Below, piece by piece: positions 1 to 8,741 of a stretch of 64,000 nt of DNA (position 1 is its first letter; every line of letters starts with the position of its first letter). The stretch is from Pseudoflavonifractor phocaeensis. GTDB taxonomy: Bacteria > Bacillota > Clostridia > Oscillospirales > Oscillospiraceae. The position numbers were made by a program, and so were the translations under genes. The stretch spans positions 22,923 to 86,922 of the forward strand of contig NZ_JADYUM010000011.1 in assembly GCF_021531815.1 (NCBI RefSeq), given 5' to 3'. Below the pieces are notes generated by a model. That model was not told where the DNA came from. It made no database searches and saw only the letters and a list, made by a program, of their open reading frames with translations.

Positions 1-1
1 C

Positions 2-424
2 TTCACAGCCGCCACCGCCTCCTTCGAGCTGAAGCTGGCCCAGATCCGGGACCTGTCCAAGGCCATTCCCCTGGAGTTCATCGCCTACGGCCACCTGCCC
101 CTGATGATCACCGAAAACTGTATCATCCACAACCACACCGGACAGCATACCTGCGGCAACGTGAATCTGCTCACCGACCGGAAGGGAGAGCGGTTCCCCG
201 TGGTGCAGGCCTGGGGCTGCCGGAACGAGATCCTCAACGCCAAAAAGCTGTTTTTGGCGGACAAGTCCGCCGACTACGCCCGGCTGGGGCTGTGGGGCGC
301 CCGGCTGATGTTCACCACCGAGTCCGCCCCGGAGTGCGTCCGGGTACTGGAGCGCTACCGGGGCCGGGGCAATTACCAGCCCAGCGACTACACCCGGGGA
401 CTTTATTACCGGGACGTGGAGTGA
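2..424 (+). CDS. U32-family peptidase, C-terminal part (truncated by window edge)
   Basis: The frame is open from the first bases of the window and ends at a TGA at 422-424, leaving about 140 residues. The segment FELKLAQIRDL followed by LEFIAYGHLPLMITENC resembles the C-terminal half of collagenase-like U32 peptidases, in which a YGHLPLM-type stretch and conserved cysteines occur. U32 proteins act in the cytoplasm, in peptide degradation or in tRNA/ubiquinone hydroxylation in some lineages. The upstream catalytic-domain signature is outside the window, so the subfamily cannot be fixed. Translation could only be followed as a partial gene; no start is visible. Confidence 0.75.
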   Translation, partial: FTAATASFELKLAQIRDLSKAIPLEFIAYGHLPLMITENCIIHNHTGQHTCGNVNLLTDRKGERFPVVQAWGCRNEILNAKKLFLADKSADYARLGLWGARLMFTTESAPECVRVLERYRGRGNYQPSDYTRGLYYRDVE

Positions 425-464
425 CGTCCCCGCCATCTTATTTCATTTGGGAGGCTGTTCCCTC

Positions 465-1154
465 ATGGTTTCCACTTCACCCATGGGCCGCTTCCTGCTG
501 GACCATCTGCGGCGGATGCTGCTGGCCTCGGCGGGACTGGCCCTGTTCGCCGTCGGTACCTATCTCCAGCTGAAAGCCGCCATCGGCTACGCCCCCTGGC
601 AGGCCCTGCATGAGGGGCTGGCCCGGCACCTGTCCATGTCCTACGGCAATGCCTCCATCCTGGTGTCCATCGCCGTGGTGGCGGCAGACCTGCTGCTCCG
701 GGAGCCCATCGGCATCGGCACCATCATGGACTCTCTGCTGGTGGGCTGGCTCACCGACCTGTGCCTCTGGCTGGACCCCATCCCCGACCAGCGCGGCTGG
801 GCGGCCCCCGCCCTGCTGCTGGTGGCCGGACTGTTCGTGATGGCCTTCGGCCAGTATGTCTATATGACGGCCGCCCTGTCCTGCGGACCCCGGGACGCCC
901 TGTCCGTGGCCCTGGCCCGCCGGTTCCCCAAGCTCTCCATCGGCACCGTCACCGCCGCCACCCTGGCACTGGTGCTGCTGGCGGGCTGGCTGCTGGGCGG
1001 CTCCATCGGCTTCGGCACCCTGATCCATCTGGTGGCCACCGGGCCTATCATCGACCTGGTGTTCCGTCTGCTCCGCTTCGACCCCCGCTCCGTTCAGCAC
1101 GAGGGCCTGGTCCAGACCTTCCGGGCCTTCTCCCGGGCCCACGCCGCCGCTTGA
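465..1154 (+). CDS. YczE/YitT-like integral membrane protein
   Basis: This 229-residue protein is mostly hydrophobic, with about five predicted membrane segments. Glycine-rich loops such as GTYLQLKAAIGYAPWQAL and a second copy-like GQYVYMTAALSCGPRDAL suggest two related halves. That pattern, a GLG/SPWD-like motif after the first helix of each half, is typical of the YczE/YyaS (DUF6198) family, whose transported substrate is unknown. The ATG at 465 was chosen because GGGAGG lies at 449-454. A TTG at 447 would place the start upstream of that site. It lies 40 bases after the peptidase gene and could be co-transcribed with it. Confidence 0.75.
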   Translation: MVSTSPMGRFLLDHLRRMLLASAGLALFAVGTYLQLKAAIGYAPWQALHEGLARHLSMSYGNASILVSIAVVAADLLLREPIGIGTIMDSLLVGWLTDLCLWLDPIPDQRGWAAPALLLVAGLFVMAFGQYVYMTAALSCGPRDALSVALARRFPKLSIGTVTAATLALVLLAGWLLGGSIGFGTLIHLVATGPIIDLVFRLLRFDPRSVQHEGLVQTFRAFSRAHAAA

Positions 1155-1199
1155 ACCGTCTGCGTTATTTCACATGACATTGACTGTGAGGAATCAACT

Positions 1200-1649
1200 A
1201 TGGAACTGAAGATCAAAGCCCTCTCCCCCAAGATCGGCCATGAGATCCCCGCCCCCTTCTACGCCAGCGCCGGGGCGGCGGCTATGGACCTCCACGCCTG
1301 CACCGACACGCCGGTGACCATCCCCGCCGGGAAGCGGGCGGTCATCCCCACAGGCATCGCCATCGCCCTGCCCTCGGCGGAATATGTGGCCCTGGTGTTC
1401 GCCCGCAGCGGCCTGGGCATCAAGCACGGCATCGCCCCCGCCAACTGCGTGGGCGTCATCGACAGCGACTACCGGGGAGAGATCCTGGTGGGGCTGCAAA
1501 ACTCCGGGGACCAGGACTACACCGTCCAGCCCGGAGACCGCATCGCCCAGCTGATGATCACCCCCGTTATCCAGGCCCAGGTCCGGATGGTGGAGGAGCT
1601 GGGCGACACCGCCCGGGGGGCGGGGGGCTTCGGCTCCACGGGGAAATAG
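1200..1649 (+). CDS. dut: Deoxyuridine 5'-triphosphate nucleotidohydrolase (dUTPase)
   Basis: The 149-residue length matches trimeric dUTPases, which hydrolyse dUTP to dUMP and pyrophosphate to keep uracil out of DNA and feed thymidylate synthesis. All five family motifs are visible in order: AGAAAMDL near residue 24, ARSGLGIKHGI near 68, GVIDSDYRGEI near 85, GDRIAQL near 113, and the C-terminal glycine-rich RGAGGFGSTG. The aspartate of motif 3 (the base-activating residue in the family) is present. GAGGAA precedes the ATG. It stands alone between the YczE-like and DUF2262 genes. Confidence 0.97.
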   Translation: MELKIKALSPKIGHEIPAPFYASAGAAAMDLHACTDTPVTIPAGKRAVIPTGIAIALPSAEYVALVFARSGLGIKHGIAPANCVGVIDSDYRGEILVGLQNSGDQDYTVQPGDRIAQLMITPVIQAQVRMVEELGDTARGAGGFGSTGK

Positions 1650-1740
1650 AAGTGGCCGAGCCGTCATGAGCAGGCGAGGCGTGACAAGAAATCACATCCC
1701 CATCGATATTCTTTACATCCACCTTTAGGAGTGACCTGCG

Positions 1741-2604
1741 ATGTTCAAACTATTTGGAAAGAAGAAAGAAGCGCCCAAGTCTGACGCTTCCAGCGCCCAG
1801 CACCCCGAGCTGGCCGCTCTGGCCGCCCAGTTCGACCCGGAGGAGTTCGACATTCTGGCCGTCACCGGGGCCAACGGCTTCGGCGGCGATAAAGAGCCCG
1901 GCCAGGAGCTGTGGACCGCCACCCTGCCCCTCACCGCCTGGAAGGAAGACGGCGGACCCCTCCACCGGGAGGACACCTGCCTGGTGGCCCTGGCTGACGA
2001 CACCCTGCTGGGCTACCTGCGGCGGCTGGCCCCCCGGGACTCCATCATCCAGGCCCGGGTGCGCCAGGGGCTGGATGACGACCGCTTCCTGCTGGTGGGG
2101 ATGCCCTCCCCCGTCATGGACCCGGAGCTGAAGGCCATTCTGGAGGAGCAGAAGCAGGAGGTCAGCACCTGGGTCCCCGGGCTGGGCACCTTTGTGCTCA
2201 ACCGCTCGGTCAACTGGTTCCAGGCCGACGTGGACTGGCTGGGCCAGTCCATCCAGCTCACCTACGACCAGGGGAGCGAGGCGGAGATGAAGGCCGCCCA
2301 GGACAACGCCCTGGACCTCATGGCCGACCAGGCGGGCTGGGACGGAAAGGTGCGCGCCTTCGCCGCCGGCCAGCTGCTGTCCCAGGCCAACGACTGGGTC
2401 CGGGAGGCCGCCGGAGAGGACGGGGAAGCCGGAGAGGTCACCCGGGAGAGCTTTCTGGAGCAGATGGAGCTGGAATCCGTCCAGATCTATGGGGACGGCC
2501 GCTTTGAGTTCTGGTTCAACGACGGCGGCCTGTTCTGGGGCCGCGCCATTCATGTGACCGGGTCCCTGACCGAGGGGCCCGCCGACGCTCAGATGGAAGG
2601 ATAA
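1741..2604 (+). CDS. DUF2262 domain-containing protein
   Basis: This 287-residue soluble protein has a short basic N terminus (MFKLFGKKKEA), an acidic middle, and a C-terminal region containing LNRSVNWFQADVDWLGQ and later FWFNDGGLFWGRAIHV. That combination is characteristic of DUF2262 proteins, whose function is unknown. There is no signal peptide or membrane segment. The ATG follows a TTAGGAGTG ribosome-binding site and the stop lies five bases before maf, so the two are very likely co-transcribed. A role in envelope growth would be a guess based only on the neighbouring maf-mre genes. Confidence 0.8.
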   Translation: MFKLFGKKKEAPKSDASSAQHPELAALAAQFDPEEFDILAVTGANGFGGDKEPGQELWTATLPLTAWKEDGGPLHREDTCLVALADDTLLGYLRRLAPRDSIIQARVRQGLDDDRFLLVGMPSPVMDPELKAILEEQKQEVSTWVPGLGTFVLNRSVNWFQADVDWLGQSIQLTYDQGSEAEMKAAQDNALDLMADQAGWDGKVRAFAAGQLLSQANDWVREAAGEDGEAGEVTRESFLEQMELESVQIYGDGRFEFWFNDGGLFWGRAIHVTGSLTEGPADAQMEG

Positions 2605-2609
2605 CCGCC

Positions 2610-3212
2610 ATGGCCATCATTCTCGCGTCCCAATCCCCCCGGCGGCGGGAGCTGCTGGGGCAGATGGGCATTTCCGACTTTATCATCCGCCCCGCCCAGG
2701 GGGAGGAGAAGGCCGCCCCCGGCCTCTCCCCCGCCCAGCTGGTGGAGGCGCTGTCTCTCCAAAAAGGGGTGGAGGTGGCCGCCTCCGCCGCCCCCGGGGA
2801 CCTGGTCATTTCCGCCGACACGGTGGTGGCGGTGGACGGCCGGGTCCTGGGCAAGCCCCATAGCCGGGAGGAGGCCGCCGCCATGCTGGCCTCCCTGTCC
2901 GGTCGGACCCACACGGTGTACACCGGGGTGACGGTCTGCCGGGACGGGGATGTGCTCACAGAGCACGAGGCCACCGCCGTCCGCTTCCGTTCCCTGACCC
3001 CCGGCGAGATCGCGGCCTACGTGGCCACCGGGGAGCCCATGGACAAGGCCGGGGCCTACGGCATCCAGGGGTACGGCGCCCTGCTGGTGGAGGGTATCGA
3101 GGGGGACTACTGCAACGTGGTGGGCCTGCCGGTGTGCCGTCTGGGGCGGATGCTGGCCCGGTTCGGCGTGGACGTTTTGGCCCTGTGCGCCCAGAAGGAG
3201 CAAATGCCGTGA
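2610..3212 (+). CDS. maf: Maf-family nucleoside triphosphate pyrophosphatase
   Basis: The 200-residue protein begins MAIILASQSPRRRELL, the hallmark Maf N terminus with the phosphate-contacting SxRR. It continues with SADTVVAVDGRVLGKP, which holds the catalytic aspartate, and KAGAYGIQG near residue 150. Maf proteins hydrolyse non-canonical or pyrimidine NTPs (dTTP/UTP in many) and were first linked to septum formation in Bacillus. The stop codon overlaps the GTG start of mreC, giving the classical maf-mreC arrangement and probable translational coupling. Confidence 0.95.
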   Translation: MAIILASQSPRRRELLGQMGISDFIIRPAQGEEKAAPGLSPAQLVEALSLQKGVEVAASAAPGDLVISADTVVAVDGRVLGKPHSREEAAAMLASLSGRTHTVYTGVTVCRDGDVLTEHEATAVRFRSLTPGEIAAYVATGEPMDKAGAYGIQGYGALLVEGIEGDYCNVVGLPVCRLGRMLARFGVDVLALCAQKEQMP

Positions 3213-4051
3213 AAGATTTTCTGCGTCAAAACGGAATATTGCTGGTGGTCATCGCCCTGCTGCTGTCCATCCTCATCGGGGTGGGTTCCGCCTTCCTGGG
3301 GGGCAACTCCGACCCGCTGTCCAACCTGTTCAACACCGTGACCGCCCCCATCCGGGGAGGCGTCGCCGCCGTGACCGGCTGGGCGGAGGGCGTTTACGCC
3401 TACGTCTTCCACTACCAGGAGCTCCACGACGAGCTGGATGAGCTGCGGCTCCAGGTGGCCGCGCTGGAGGAGGAAGTCCGGAACGGCCAGGAGGCCAGCC
3501 GGGAGAACGAGCAGCTCCGGAGCCTGCTGGACCTCCAGGAACGGCGGCGGGATTTCGTCTTTGAAAACGCCAAGGTCACCGCCCGCTCCACCTCCAACTG
3601 GGAATCCACCCTGACCATCTCCAAGGGCACCTCCGCCGGGGTGGAGGTGGGCAACTGCGTCATCACCGAGACAGGCAAGCTGGTGGGGGTAGTGTCCGAG
3701 ACGGGGCTGAACTGGTCCACCGTATCCACCGTCATCAACACCGACATTGAAATGGGGGGCATCGTCACCCGCACCTACTCCGCCGGCATCCTGGAGGGAG
3801 ATTTCGCTCTGATGCAGCAGGGCAAGCTGAAGCTGAGCTATCTGCCTGACGGGGCCCAGCTGGTGTCCGGGGACGAGGTGCTCACCTCCGGCAAGGGGGA
3901 CATCTATCCCTCCGGACTGGTGGTGGGCCAGGTGGAGGGGGTCTTTACCGACCCCTCCGGCATGACCCGCTACGCCGTGGTGGCCCCCGACGTCCGGTTC
4001 GATGAACTCATCGAGGTTTTTGTCATCAAGGATTTTGACATTGTGGAGTGA
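3209..4051 (+). CDS. mreC: Rod shape-determining protein MreC
   Basis: This is a 280-residue bitopic protein. A short cytoplasmic tail (MKDFLRQN) is followed by one membrane helix at about residues 10-30, an extended coiled coil at about 70-110 (LHDELDELRLQVAALEEEV), and a beta-rich extracellular domain ending near VRFDELIEVFVI. MreC links MreB filaments to the lateral-wall synthesis complex with MreD and PBP2. The GTG at 3209 was chosen because AGAAGGAG lies 8 bases upstream and the codon overlaps the maf stop. In-frame starts further upstream lie deep inside maf. Confidence 0.95.
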   Translation: MKDFLRQNGILLVVIALLLSILIGVGSAFLGGNSDPLSNLFNTVTAPIRGGVAAVTGWAEGVYAYVFHYQELHDELDELRLQVAALEEEVRNGQEASRENEQLRSLLDLQERRRDFVFENAKVTARSTSNWESTLTISKGTSAGVEVGNCVITETGKLVGVVSETGLNWSTVSTVINTDIEMGGIVTRTYSAGILEGDFALMQQGKLKLSYLPDGAQLVSGDEVLTSGKGDIYPSGLVVGQVEGVFTDPSGMTRYAVVAPDVRFDELIEVFVIKDFDIVE

Positions 4052-4270
4052 GGGGACCCTCCTCTTTTCCAAAGATTTCATCCCCTTCGCCCCTGCGGGT
4101 CCGCTTCCCTTCACTTCCGATGCAGCAAATGTAGGGCCCGATGCCCTCATCGGGCCGTCTCTGCAGCTCTCCGTCACGGGCAGGGGCGCGCTGTGTTCGC
4201 CCCTGCTGCAAAAGCCGCCGCAGGCGGCACCTCAACTTCTGATTCTTAACGCAAACAAGGGGGGACCGCC
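4052..4270. repeat. Tandem hairpin array between mreC and mreD
   Basis: This 219-base gap inside an otherwise tight operon holds three perfect inverted repeats in a row. Hairpin 1 is GGCCCGATG-ccct-CATCGGGCC at 4135-4156, preceded by GTAGG. Hairpin 2 is GCAGGGGCG-N9-CGCCCCTGC at 4180-4206. Hairpin 3 is GCCGCC-gca-GGCGGC at 4214-4228. None is followed by a T-run, so they are not ordinary terminators. They look like a REP-type repeat insertion that the operon tolerates, possibly acting as mRNA-stability or partial-attenuation structures. Confidence 0.7.
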
Positions 4271-4783
4271 ATGACCCGCCGCGACCTGATCCACAAATGG
4301 TCTGTCTACACCCTGGGCCTGCTTCTGGTCTGGGTGGTGGACGCCTATTTTCTGCCCCGGTATCCGCTGCTGGGGATCTCCCCCATGCTGCTGCCCCCCG
4401 CCCTGGCGGCGGTGGCGGTGCTGGAGGGCGCCCTTGCCGGTTCCGGCTTCGGTCTGGCGGTAGGCCTGCTGTGGGAGCTGGCCTACCCCGGCGGCTTCGG
4501 CGGGTTGGTGCTGTTTATGGCCCTGGCGGGCATGGTCACCGGGGCCCTCTCACAATACGCCCTGTCCCAGTCCCTGCCCGGCTGCCTGCTGTGCACCGCC
4601 GGGGTACTGGCGGTGCTGGACGGCCTGCGGGTGCTCCGGGGACTCATCACCGACGCCGCGGGGCTGCCCGCCCTGCTCCAATTGGCCATCCCCGAGTGCC
4701 TGCTCACCCTGGTCTGGGCTCCCCTGGTCTATCTGCTGTTCCGGACCATCTTCAACCGGGTAGGGGGCACCAAGCTGGCCTGA
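4271..4783 (+). CDS. mreD: Rod shape-determining protein MreD
   Basis: This 170-residue, very hydrophobic protein has about five membrane helices and family-like features: an early helix with LLLVWVVDAYFLPRYPLLG and a central region containing GFGLAVGLLWELAYPGG. MreD is a membrane scaffold of the elongasome with MreC, RodA and PBP2. Sequence conservation in MreD is low, and the call rests on topology plus its place between mreC and the class B PBP. A purine-rich AAGGGGGG site sits 6 bases before the ATG. Confidence 0.9.
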   Translation: MTRRDLIHKWSVYTLGLLLVWVVDAYFLPRYPLLGISPMLLPPALAAVAVLEGALAGSGFGLAVGLLWELAYPGGFGGLVLFMALAGMVTGALSQYALSQSLPGCLLCTAGVLAVLDGLRVLRGLITDAAGLPALLQLAIPECLLTLVWAPLVYLLFRTIFNRVGGTKLA

Positions 4784-4831
4784 TGGGCGGCCCCACAACT
4801 TCTGATCTCCAATGCAAAGGGGGTGTTCCGC

Positions 4832-7132
4832 TTGGACACCAAACAATTCCACCGCCGGGTATGGGCCATAGTGGTCCTGCTGGCCATCGTCCTGACCTCT
4901 CTGGGCTCCACCCTGTATGACCTTCAGATCAACAACGGCGAGGAGTATTACAAGCAGTCCAAATACAAGATCGCCGAGACGGAAACGGTGGAGGCGGGCC
5001 GGGGCCAGATCCTGGACCGGAACGGCCGGGTCCTGGTTTCTGACCGGGCGGTGTATCAGGTGAAGCTGAACACCAGCCTGATGGGCAGCACCCAGGAGCG
5101 CAACGCCACCATCCTCTCCCTGATCCAGGCGGCCCATGAGGCCGGAGTGGAGTGGTCCGACTCCCTGCCCATCTCAGCCCAGGCGCCCTTTTTCTTTACC
5201 ACCGACCAGCCCTACTACACCGTCACCCAAAAGGACGACGGCACCCAGGTCCGCTCCCTCACCCGGCTGGGCAAGCTGGCGGTGGCCATGAAGTGGATCC
5301 AGGACCCCACAAAGGACCCGGAGCCCGCCGGAGAGTCCTCCACGCCGGCCAAGAAGCCCGGCCTGCTGGACCGGATCAAGTCCTTTTTCACCGGAGAGAC
5401 AGGGGACGCCTCCTCCCCCTCCACCAAGGAGGAGACTCCCTACACCCTGCCCACCGCCACAGAGCTTCTGGGCCTGATGTGCCGCTCCTTTGAGCTGAAA
5501 GGGGAGGGCGCGGTGGACGAAAAAACCGCCAGGGAGTCGGGGACACAGGTCCCCGCCCTGAATATCGGCGACCTGGACTCCGCCGACGCCCGGGCGGCGG
5601 CGGGCGTCCTGTACGAGCTGTCCCTCTACTCCAAAGGCGTCAACTGGAACCCCTATATTTTCGCCGAGGATGTGGACATCGATTTCATCTCCCGGGTCAA
5701 GGAGCTGTCCCTCAACGGCGTGGTCATTGAGGCCACCACCGTCCGCCAGTACCACACCGCCTACGCCGCCCACCTGCTGGGCCGGGTCGCCGCTATGAGC
5801 CCGGAGGAGTGGAGCTACTACAAGACCGTGGACGAGGACGGCGACGGCACAGCCGACTACCAGATGGACGACACCGTGGGCAAGGAGGGCGTGGAGAAAG
5901 CCTTTGAGTCCTACCTCCGGGGCACCCCGGGGGTCCGCGCCCTGGAGCGGAACACCAATGGAAAGATCGTCTCCCAGACCTGGCTCACCGAGCCGGAGCC
6001 CGGAGATAACGTGGTCCTCACCATCGACATCGACCTGCAGAAGAAGGTGGAGGACACCCTGGCCGAGTCCCTGCCCAACCTGGTCAGCAAGGAGGTGGAG
6101 GGCGCCGCCTGCGTGGTGCTGGACGTGAAAAACTCCGATGTGCTGGCCTGTGGCTCCTACCCCACCTTTGATCTGGCCAGCTACGGCGCCGACTACAACA
6201 AGCATCTGGAAAATCCCCTGAAGCCCCTGTTCAACCGGGCCCTCCAGGGCACCTACGCCCCCGGTTCCACCTTCAAGATGGTCACCGCTGTGGCCGGTCT
6301 GGAGGAGGGCATCGTCACCCCCACCACCCAGATCCGGGACGAGGGACAGTACACCTACTACGGCACGCCCCCCTACCCCAAATGCTGGATCTACCGCCAG
6401 AAGGGCGGGACTCACGGCCTTCAGAACGTCTCCCAGGCCATTGAAAATTCCTGCAACTACTACTTCTTCGAGGTGGGCCGCCAGCTGGGCATCGAGCGCA
6501 TCACCGACTATGCCGGCCGCTTCGGCCTGGGGCAGAAGACGGGCATCGAGCTGGACGAGAAGGCCGGCATCATGGCCGGCCCGGCGTACACCGAGAGCCT
6601 GGGCGGCACCTGGTACGAGGGCAGCACCCTGTCCGTGGCCATCGGCCAGGAGAGCAGCCAGTTCACCCCCATCCAGCTGGCCAACTACATCGCCACTCTG
6701 GTCAACGGTGGTACCCGGAACGCCACCCATCTGCTGAAAGAGGTCAAATCCAGCGACTTCTCCCAGATCCTTTACACCTACGAGCCCCAGGTCCTCAGCA
6801 CCATCGACATCCAGAGCAAAAACCTGGAGGCGGTGAAGAAAGGCATGCTGGCCCTGACCACCGAGGGCTCCGTCCGCCGGTACTTCCAGGACCTGCCCTT
6901 CCGGGTGGGCGCCAAGACGGGCTCCGCCCAGATCAGCACCCAGACCGAATCCAACGCCGTCTTCGTCTGCTTCGCCCCCTACGACGACCCGGAGATCGCC
7001 GTGGCCATGGTGGTGGAGCACGGCGGCAGCGGCTCCGAGCTGGGCGCCATGGCGGCGGACATTCTGGACTACTACTTCTCCGCCCAGGAGACCCGGGACG
7101 AACCTCTGACGGAAAACACCCTGGTGCGCTGA
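4832..7132 (+). CDS. mrdA: Penicillin-binding protein 2 (class B transpeptidase, elongasome)
   Basis: This class B PBP of about 766 residues cross-links peptidoglycan during cell elongation. An N-terminal signal-anchor (about 9-30) is followed by the dimerisation region opening with GRGQILDRNGRVL, then the transpeptidase domain. The catalytic motifs are all present: STFK (serine near residue 479), SCN near 540 and KTGS near 695. A low-complexity segment (about 160-200, Pro/Ser/Lys-rich, with LLDRIKSFF) is an insertion relative to short PBP2s. I prefer the TTG at 4832, because AAGGGGG lies 8 bases upstream; a GTG at 4823 would overlap that site. It follows mreD by 48 bases, the usual mreCD-mrdA order. 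Confidence 0.93.
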   Translation: MDTKQFHRRVWAIVVLLAIVLTSLGSTLYDLQINNGEEYYKQSKYKIAETETVEAGRGQILDRNGRVLVSDRAVYQVKLNTSLMGSTQERNATILSLIQAAHEAGVEWSDSLPISAQAPFFFTTDQPYYTVTQKDDGTQVRSLTRLGKLAVAMKWIQDPTKDPEPAGESSTPAKKPGLLDRIKSFFTGETGDASSPSTKEETPYTLPTATELLGLMCRSFELKGEGAVDEKTARESGTQVPALNIGDLDSADARAAAGVLYELSLYSKGVNWNPYIFAEDVDIDFISRVKELSLNGVVIEATTVRQYHTAYAAHLLGRVAAMSPEEWSYYKTVDEDGDGTADYQMDDTVGKEGVEKAFESYLRGTPGVRALERNTNGKIVSQTWLTEPEPGDNVVLTIDIDLQKKVEDTLAESLPNLVSKEVEGAACVVLDVKNSDVLACGSYPTFDLASYGADYNKHLENPLKPLFNRALQGTYAPGSTFKMVTAVAGLEEGIVTPTTQIRDEGQYTYYGTPPYPKCWIYRQKGGTHGLQNVSQAIENSCNYYFFEVGRQLGIERITDYAGRFGLGQKTGIELDEKAGIMAGPAYTESLGGTWYEGSTLSVAIGQESSQFTPIQLANYIATLVNGGTRNATHLLKEVKSSDFSQILYTYEPQVLSTIDIQSKNLEAVKKGMLALTTEGSVRRYFQDLPFRVGAKTGSAQISTQTESNAVFVCFAPYDDPEIAVAMVVEHGGSGSELGAMAADILDYYFSAQETRDEPLTENTLVR

Positions 7133-7196
7133 ACCAACCGCCTTTCAAACGTTTCTCCTGTTCCAAATATCTCCGGGAATCTGACGAGGTAACTAT

Positions 7197-7682
7197 ATGA
7201 AAAAGATCGTCGCGGTCCTTCTTTCGTCGATACTCTGCGCTACAATGCTGGCGGGGTGTAATGGCCCCGCCAAAGGTGGGCAGACACCATCTGTTTCTGT
7301 CTATTCCTTCAGCGGCGAAAACGACCTTCTTTCCATCTCAAACGGGGTGATCGTTTTATCAGATGAGGAACAGACATTTTATGGCGGCGATTTAGCAGTA
7401 GATCAGGAACATTTTGATGAAGTCACGGCGTATACCGAGACATTCTATGTTCTGTCCGGCGGCGGGAAAAATATCCTGCTGTCCAACAGCGTTGTGGACG
7501 AAACAGGTGAAACCATAGGCGTTTCCGGCAAGACCGGAAAGCTATCCGGCGGCACTGTGCTGACTGCCGGCGTTGACGCACTGCCAAACTGTCTTTGGTT
7601 TGAATTAAAGACAGCAGATTTGGATGGCGCAGAACATGAGTATCAACTGCAATTGACCGTAACGGAAATCACCGACAACTGA
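7197..7682 (+). CDS. Small secreted lipoprotein of unknown function
   Basis: The 161-residue product has a lipoprotein signal peptide (MKKIVAVLLSSILCATMLAGC) with lipobox LAGC and a mature N terminus at Cys21. The rest is predicted beta-rich, with no motif I recognise. Base composition is visibly less G+C-rich and codon use is less biased than in the flanking genes, which may indicate recent acquisition or weak selection. It is monocistronic: the Mrp-like gene downstream has its own promoter. Confidence 0.7.
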   Translation: MKKIVAVLLSSILCATMLAGCNGPAKGGQTPSVSVYSFSGENDLLSISNGVIVLSDEEQTFYGGDLAVDQEHFDEVTAYTETFYVLSGGGKNILLSNSVVDETGETIGVSGKTGKLSGGTVLTAGVDALPNCLWFELKTADLDGAEHEYQLQLTVTEITDN

Positions 7683-7709
7683 CCATAAAAGCAGCCCTTT
7701 ATCATAGCC

Positions 7710-7738
7710 TTGACGGCAGGGCCAAAAGAGGGTAGACT
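7710..7738 (+). promoter_or_regulatory. Sigma-A-type promoter for the Mrp-like gene
   Basis: TTGACG at 7710-7715, a 17-base spacer and TAGACT at 7733-7738 precede the Mrp-like gene by about 60 bases. The -35 matches five of six consensus bases; the -10 is weaker. Confidence 0.55.
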
Positions 7739-7798
7739 ATGGGTTTGAAGAATGATCTTTTTTGATTTTTTCCATTAACGATAAGGAGTGCCTGTCAC

Positions 7799-8608
7799 AT
7801 GTCTGAATGTACCCATGATTGTTCCAGCTGCAGCGCCGACTGCGGCTCCCGGGACATGCGCGTTCCCGGCAACGCCCTGTCCAGCGTCAAGCGCGTCATC
7901 GCCGTGGTCAGCGGCAAGGGCGGCGTCGGCAAGAGCACCGTCACCGCCTCCCTGGCCGCCGCCATGTCCAAGAAGGGCCGCAAGGTGGCCGTTCTGGACG
8001 CCGACATCACCGGTCCCTCCATCCCCACCGCCTTCGGCATCCACCAGAAGGCTACTGGCACCGACGCCGGCATCGATCCCGCCGTCACCGCCGGCGGCGT
8101 CAAGCTCATGTCTTTGAACCTGCTGTCCGCCAACGAGACCGATCCCGTGATCTGGCGGGGCCCCGTCATCGCCGGGGTGGTCACCCAGTTCTGGCAGGAC
8201 GTGGTGTGGGGCGACGTGGACTATATGTTTGTGGACATGCCCCCGGGCACCGGCGACGTGCCCCTGACCGTCTTCCAGTCCCTGCCCGTGGACGGCATTA
8301 TCGTGGTCACCTCCCCCCAGGACCTGGTGTCCATGATCGTTACCAAGGCGGTGAACATGGCCAAGATGATGGGCATCCCCGTCCTGGGCCTGGTGGAGAA
8401 CTACAGCTACTTCCAGTGCCCCGACTGCGGCAAGCGCCACGCCATCTTCGGGGAGAGCCATCTGGACCAGGTGGCCATGGAGCTGGAGCTGCCTGTCCTG
8501 GCCCGCCTGCCCATCGACCCCAGCCTTGCTGCCGCCTTCGACGCCGGCAAGATCGAGCAGGTGGAGCACAACCCCCTGGCCGAGCTGGCCGACCGTCTGG
8601 ACGGCTGA
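7799..8608 (+). CDS. Mrp/NBP35-type P-loop ATPase, iron-sulfur carrier
   Basis: This 269-residue protein has a deviant Walker A GKGGVGKST near residue 39, the DADITGPS switch I-like stretch near 65, and MPPGTGDVPLT near 142, all hallmarks of Mrp/ApbC/NBP35 ATPases. The N terminus carries a cysteine cluster (CTHDCSSCSADC) and a later CPDCG pair provides a likely bridging Fe-S site. Family members bind and transfer [4Fe-4S] clusters to apo-proteins in the cytoplasm. ATAAGGAGTG precedes the ATG. Its own promoter and terminator make it a single-gene unit. Confidence 0.92.
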   Translation: MSECTHDCSSCSADCGSRDMRVPGNALSSVKRVIAVVSGKGGVGKSTVTASLAAAMSKKGRKVAVLDADITGPSIPTAFGIHQKATGTDAGIDPAVTAGGVKLMSLNLLSANETDPVIWRGPVIAGVVTQFWQDVVWGDVDYMFVDMPPGTGDVPLTVFQSLPVDGIIVVTSPQDLVSMIVTKAVNMAKMMGIPVLGLVENYSYFQCPDCGKRHAIFGESHLDQVAMELELPVLARLPIDPSLAAAFDAGKIEQVEHNPLAELADRLDG

Positions 8609-8626
8609 GTCCCCTTTCAAAATCAG

Positions 8627-8658
8627 GACCGCCTCCGGCCATTGCGCCGGGGGCGGTC
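8627..8658 (+). terminator. Terminator after the Mrp-like gene
   Basis: GACCGCC and GGCGGTC frame a GC-rich stem closed by CCGGC/GCCGG, followed by a short T-containing stretch. It lies 19 bases after the stop codon. Confidence 0.6.
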
Positions 8659-8661
8659 TTC

Positions 8662-8690
8662 TTGACATTTTCTCCCTGTGATGATACCAT
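8662..8690 (+). promoter_or_regulatory. Promoter for the 73-residue protein
   Basis: A perfect TTGACA at 8662-8667 is followed after 17 bases by TACCAT at 8685-8690, about 50 bases before the start codon at 8742. Confidence 0.55.
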
Positions 8691-8741
8691 GAATCGACAC
8701 AAATTTACGGCGCGCCGCCGGAATACAAGGAGGAACCCCTT

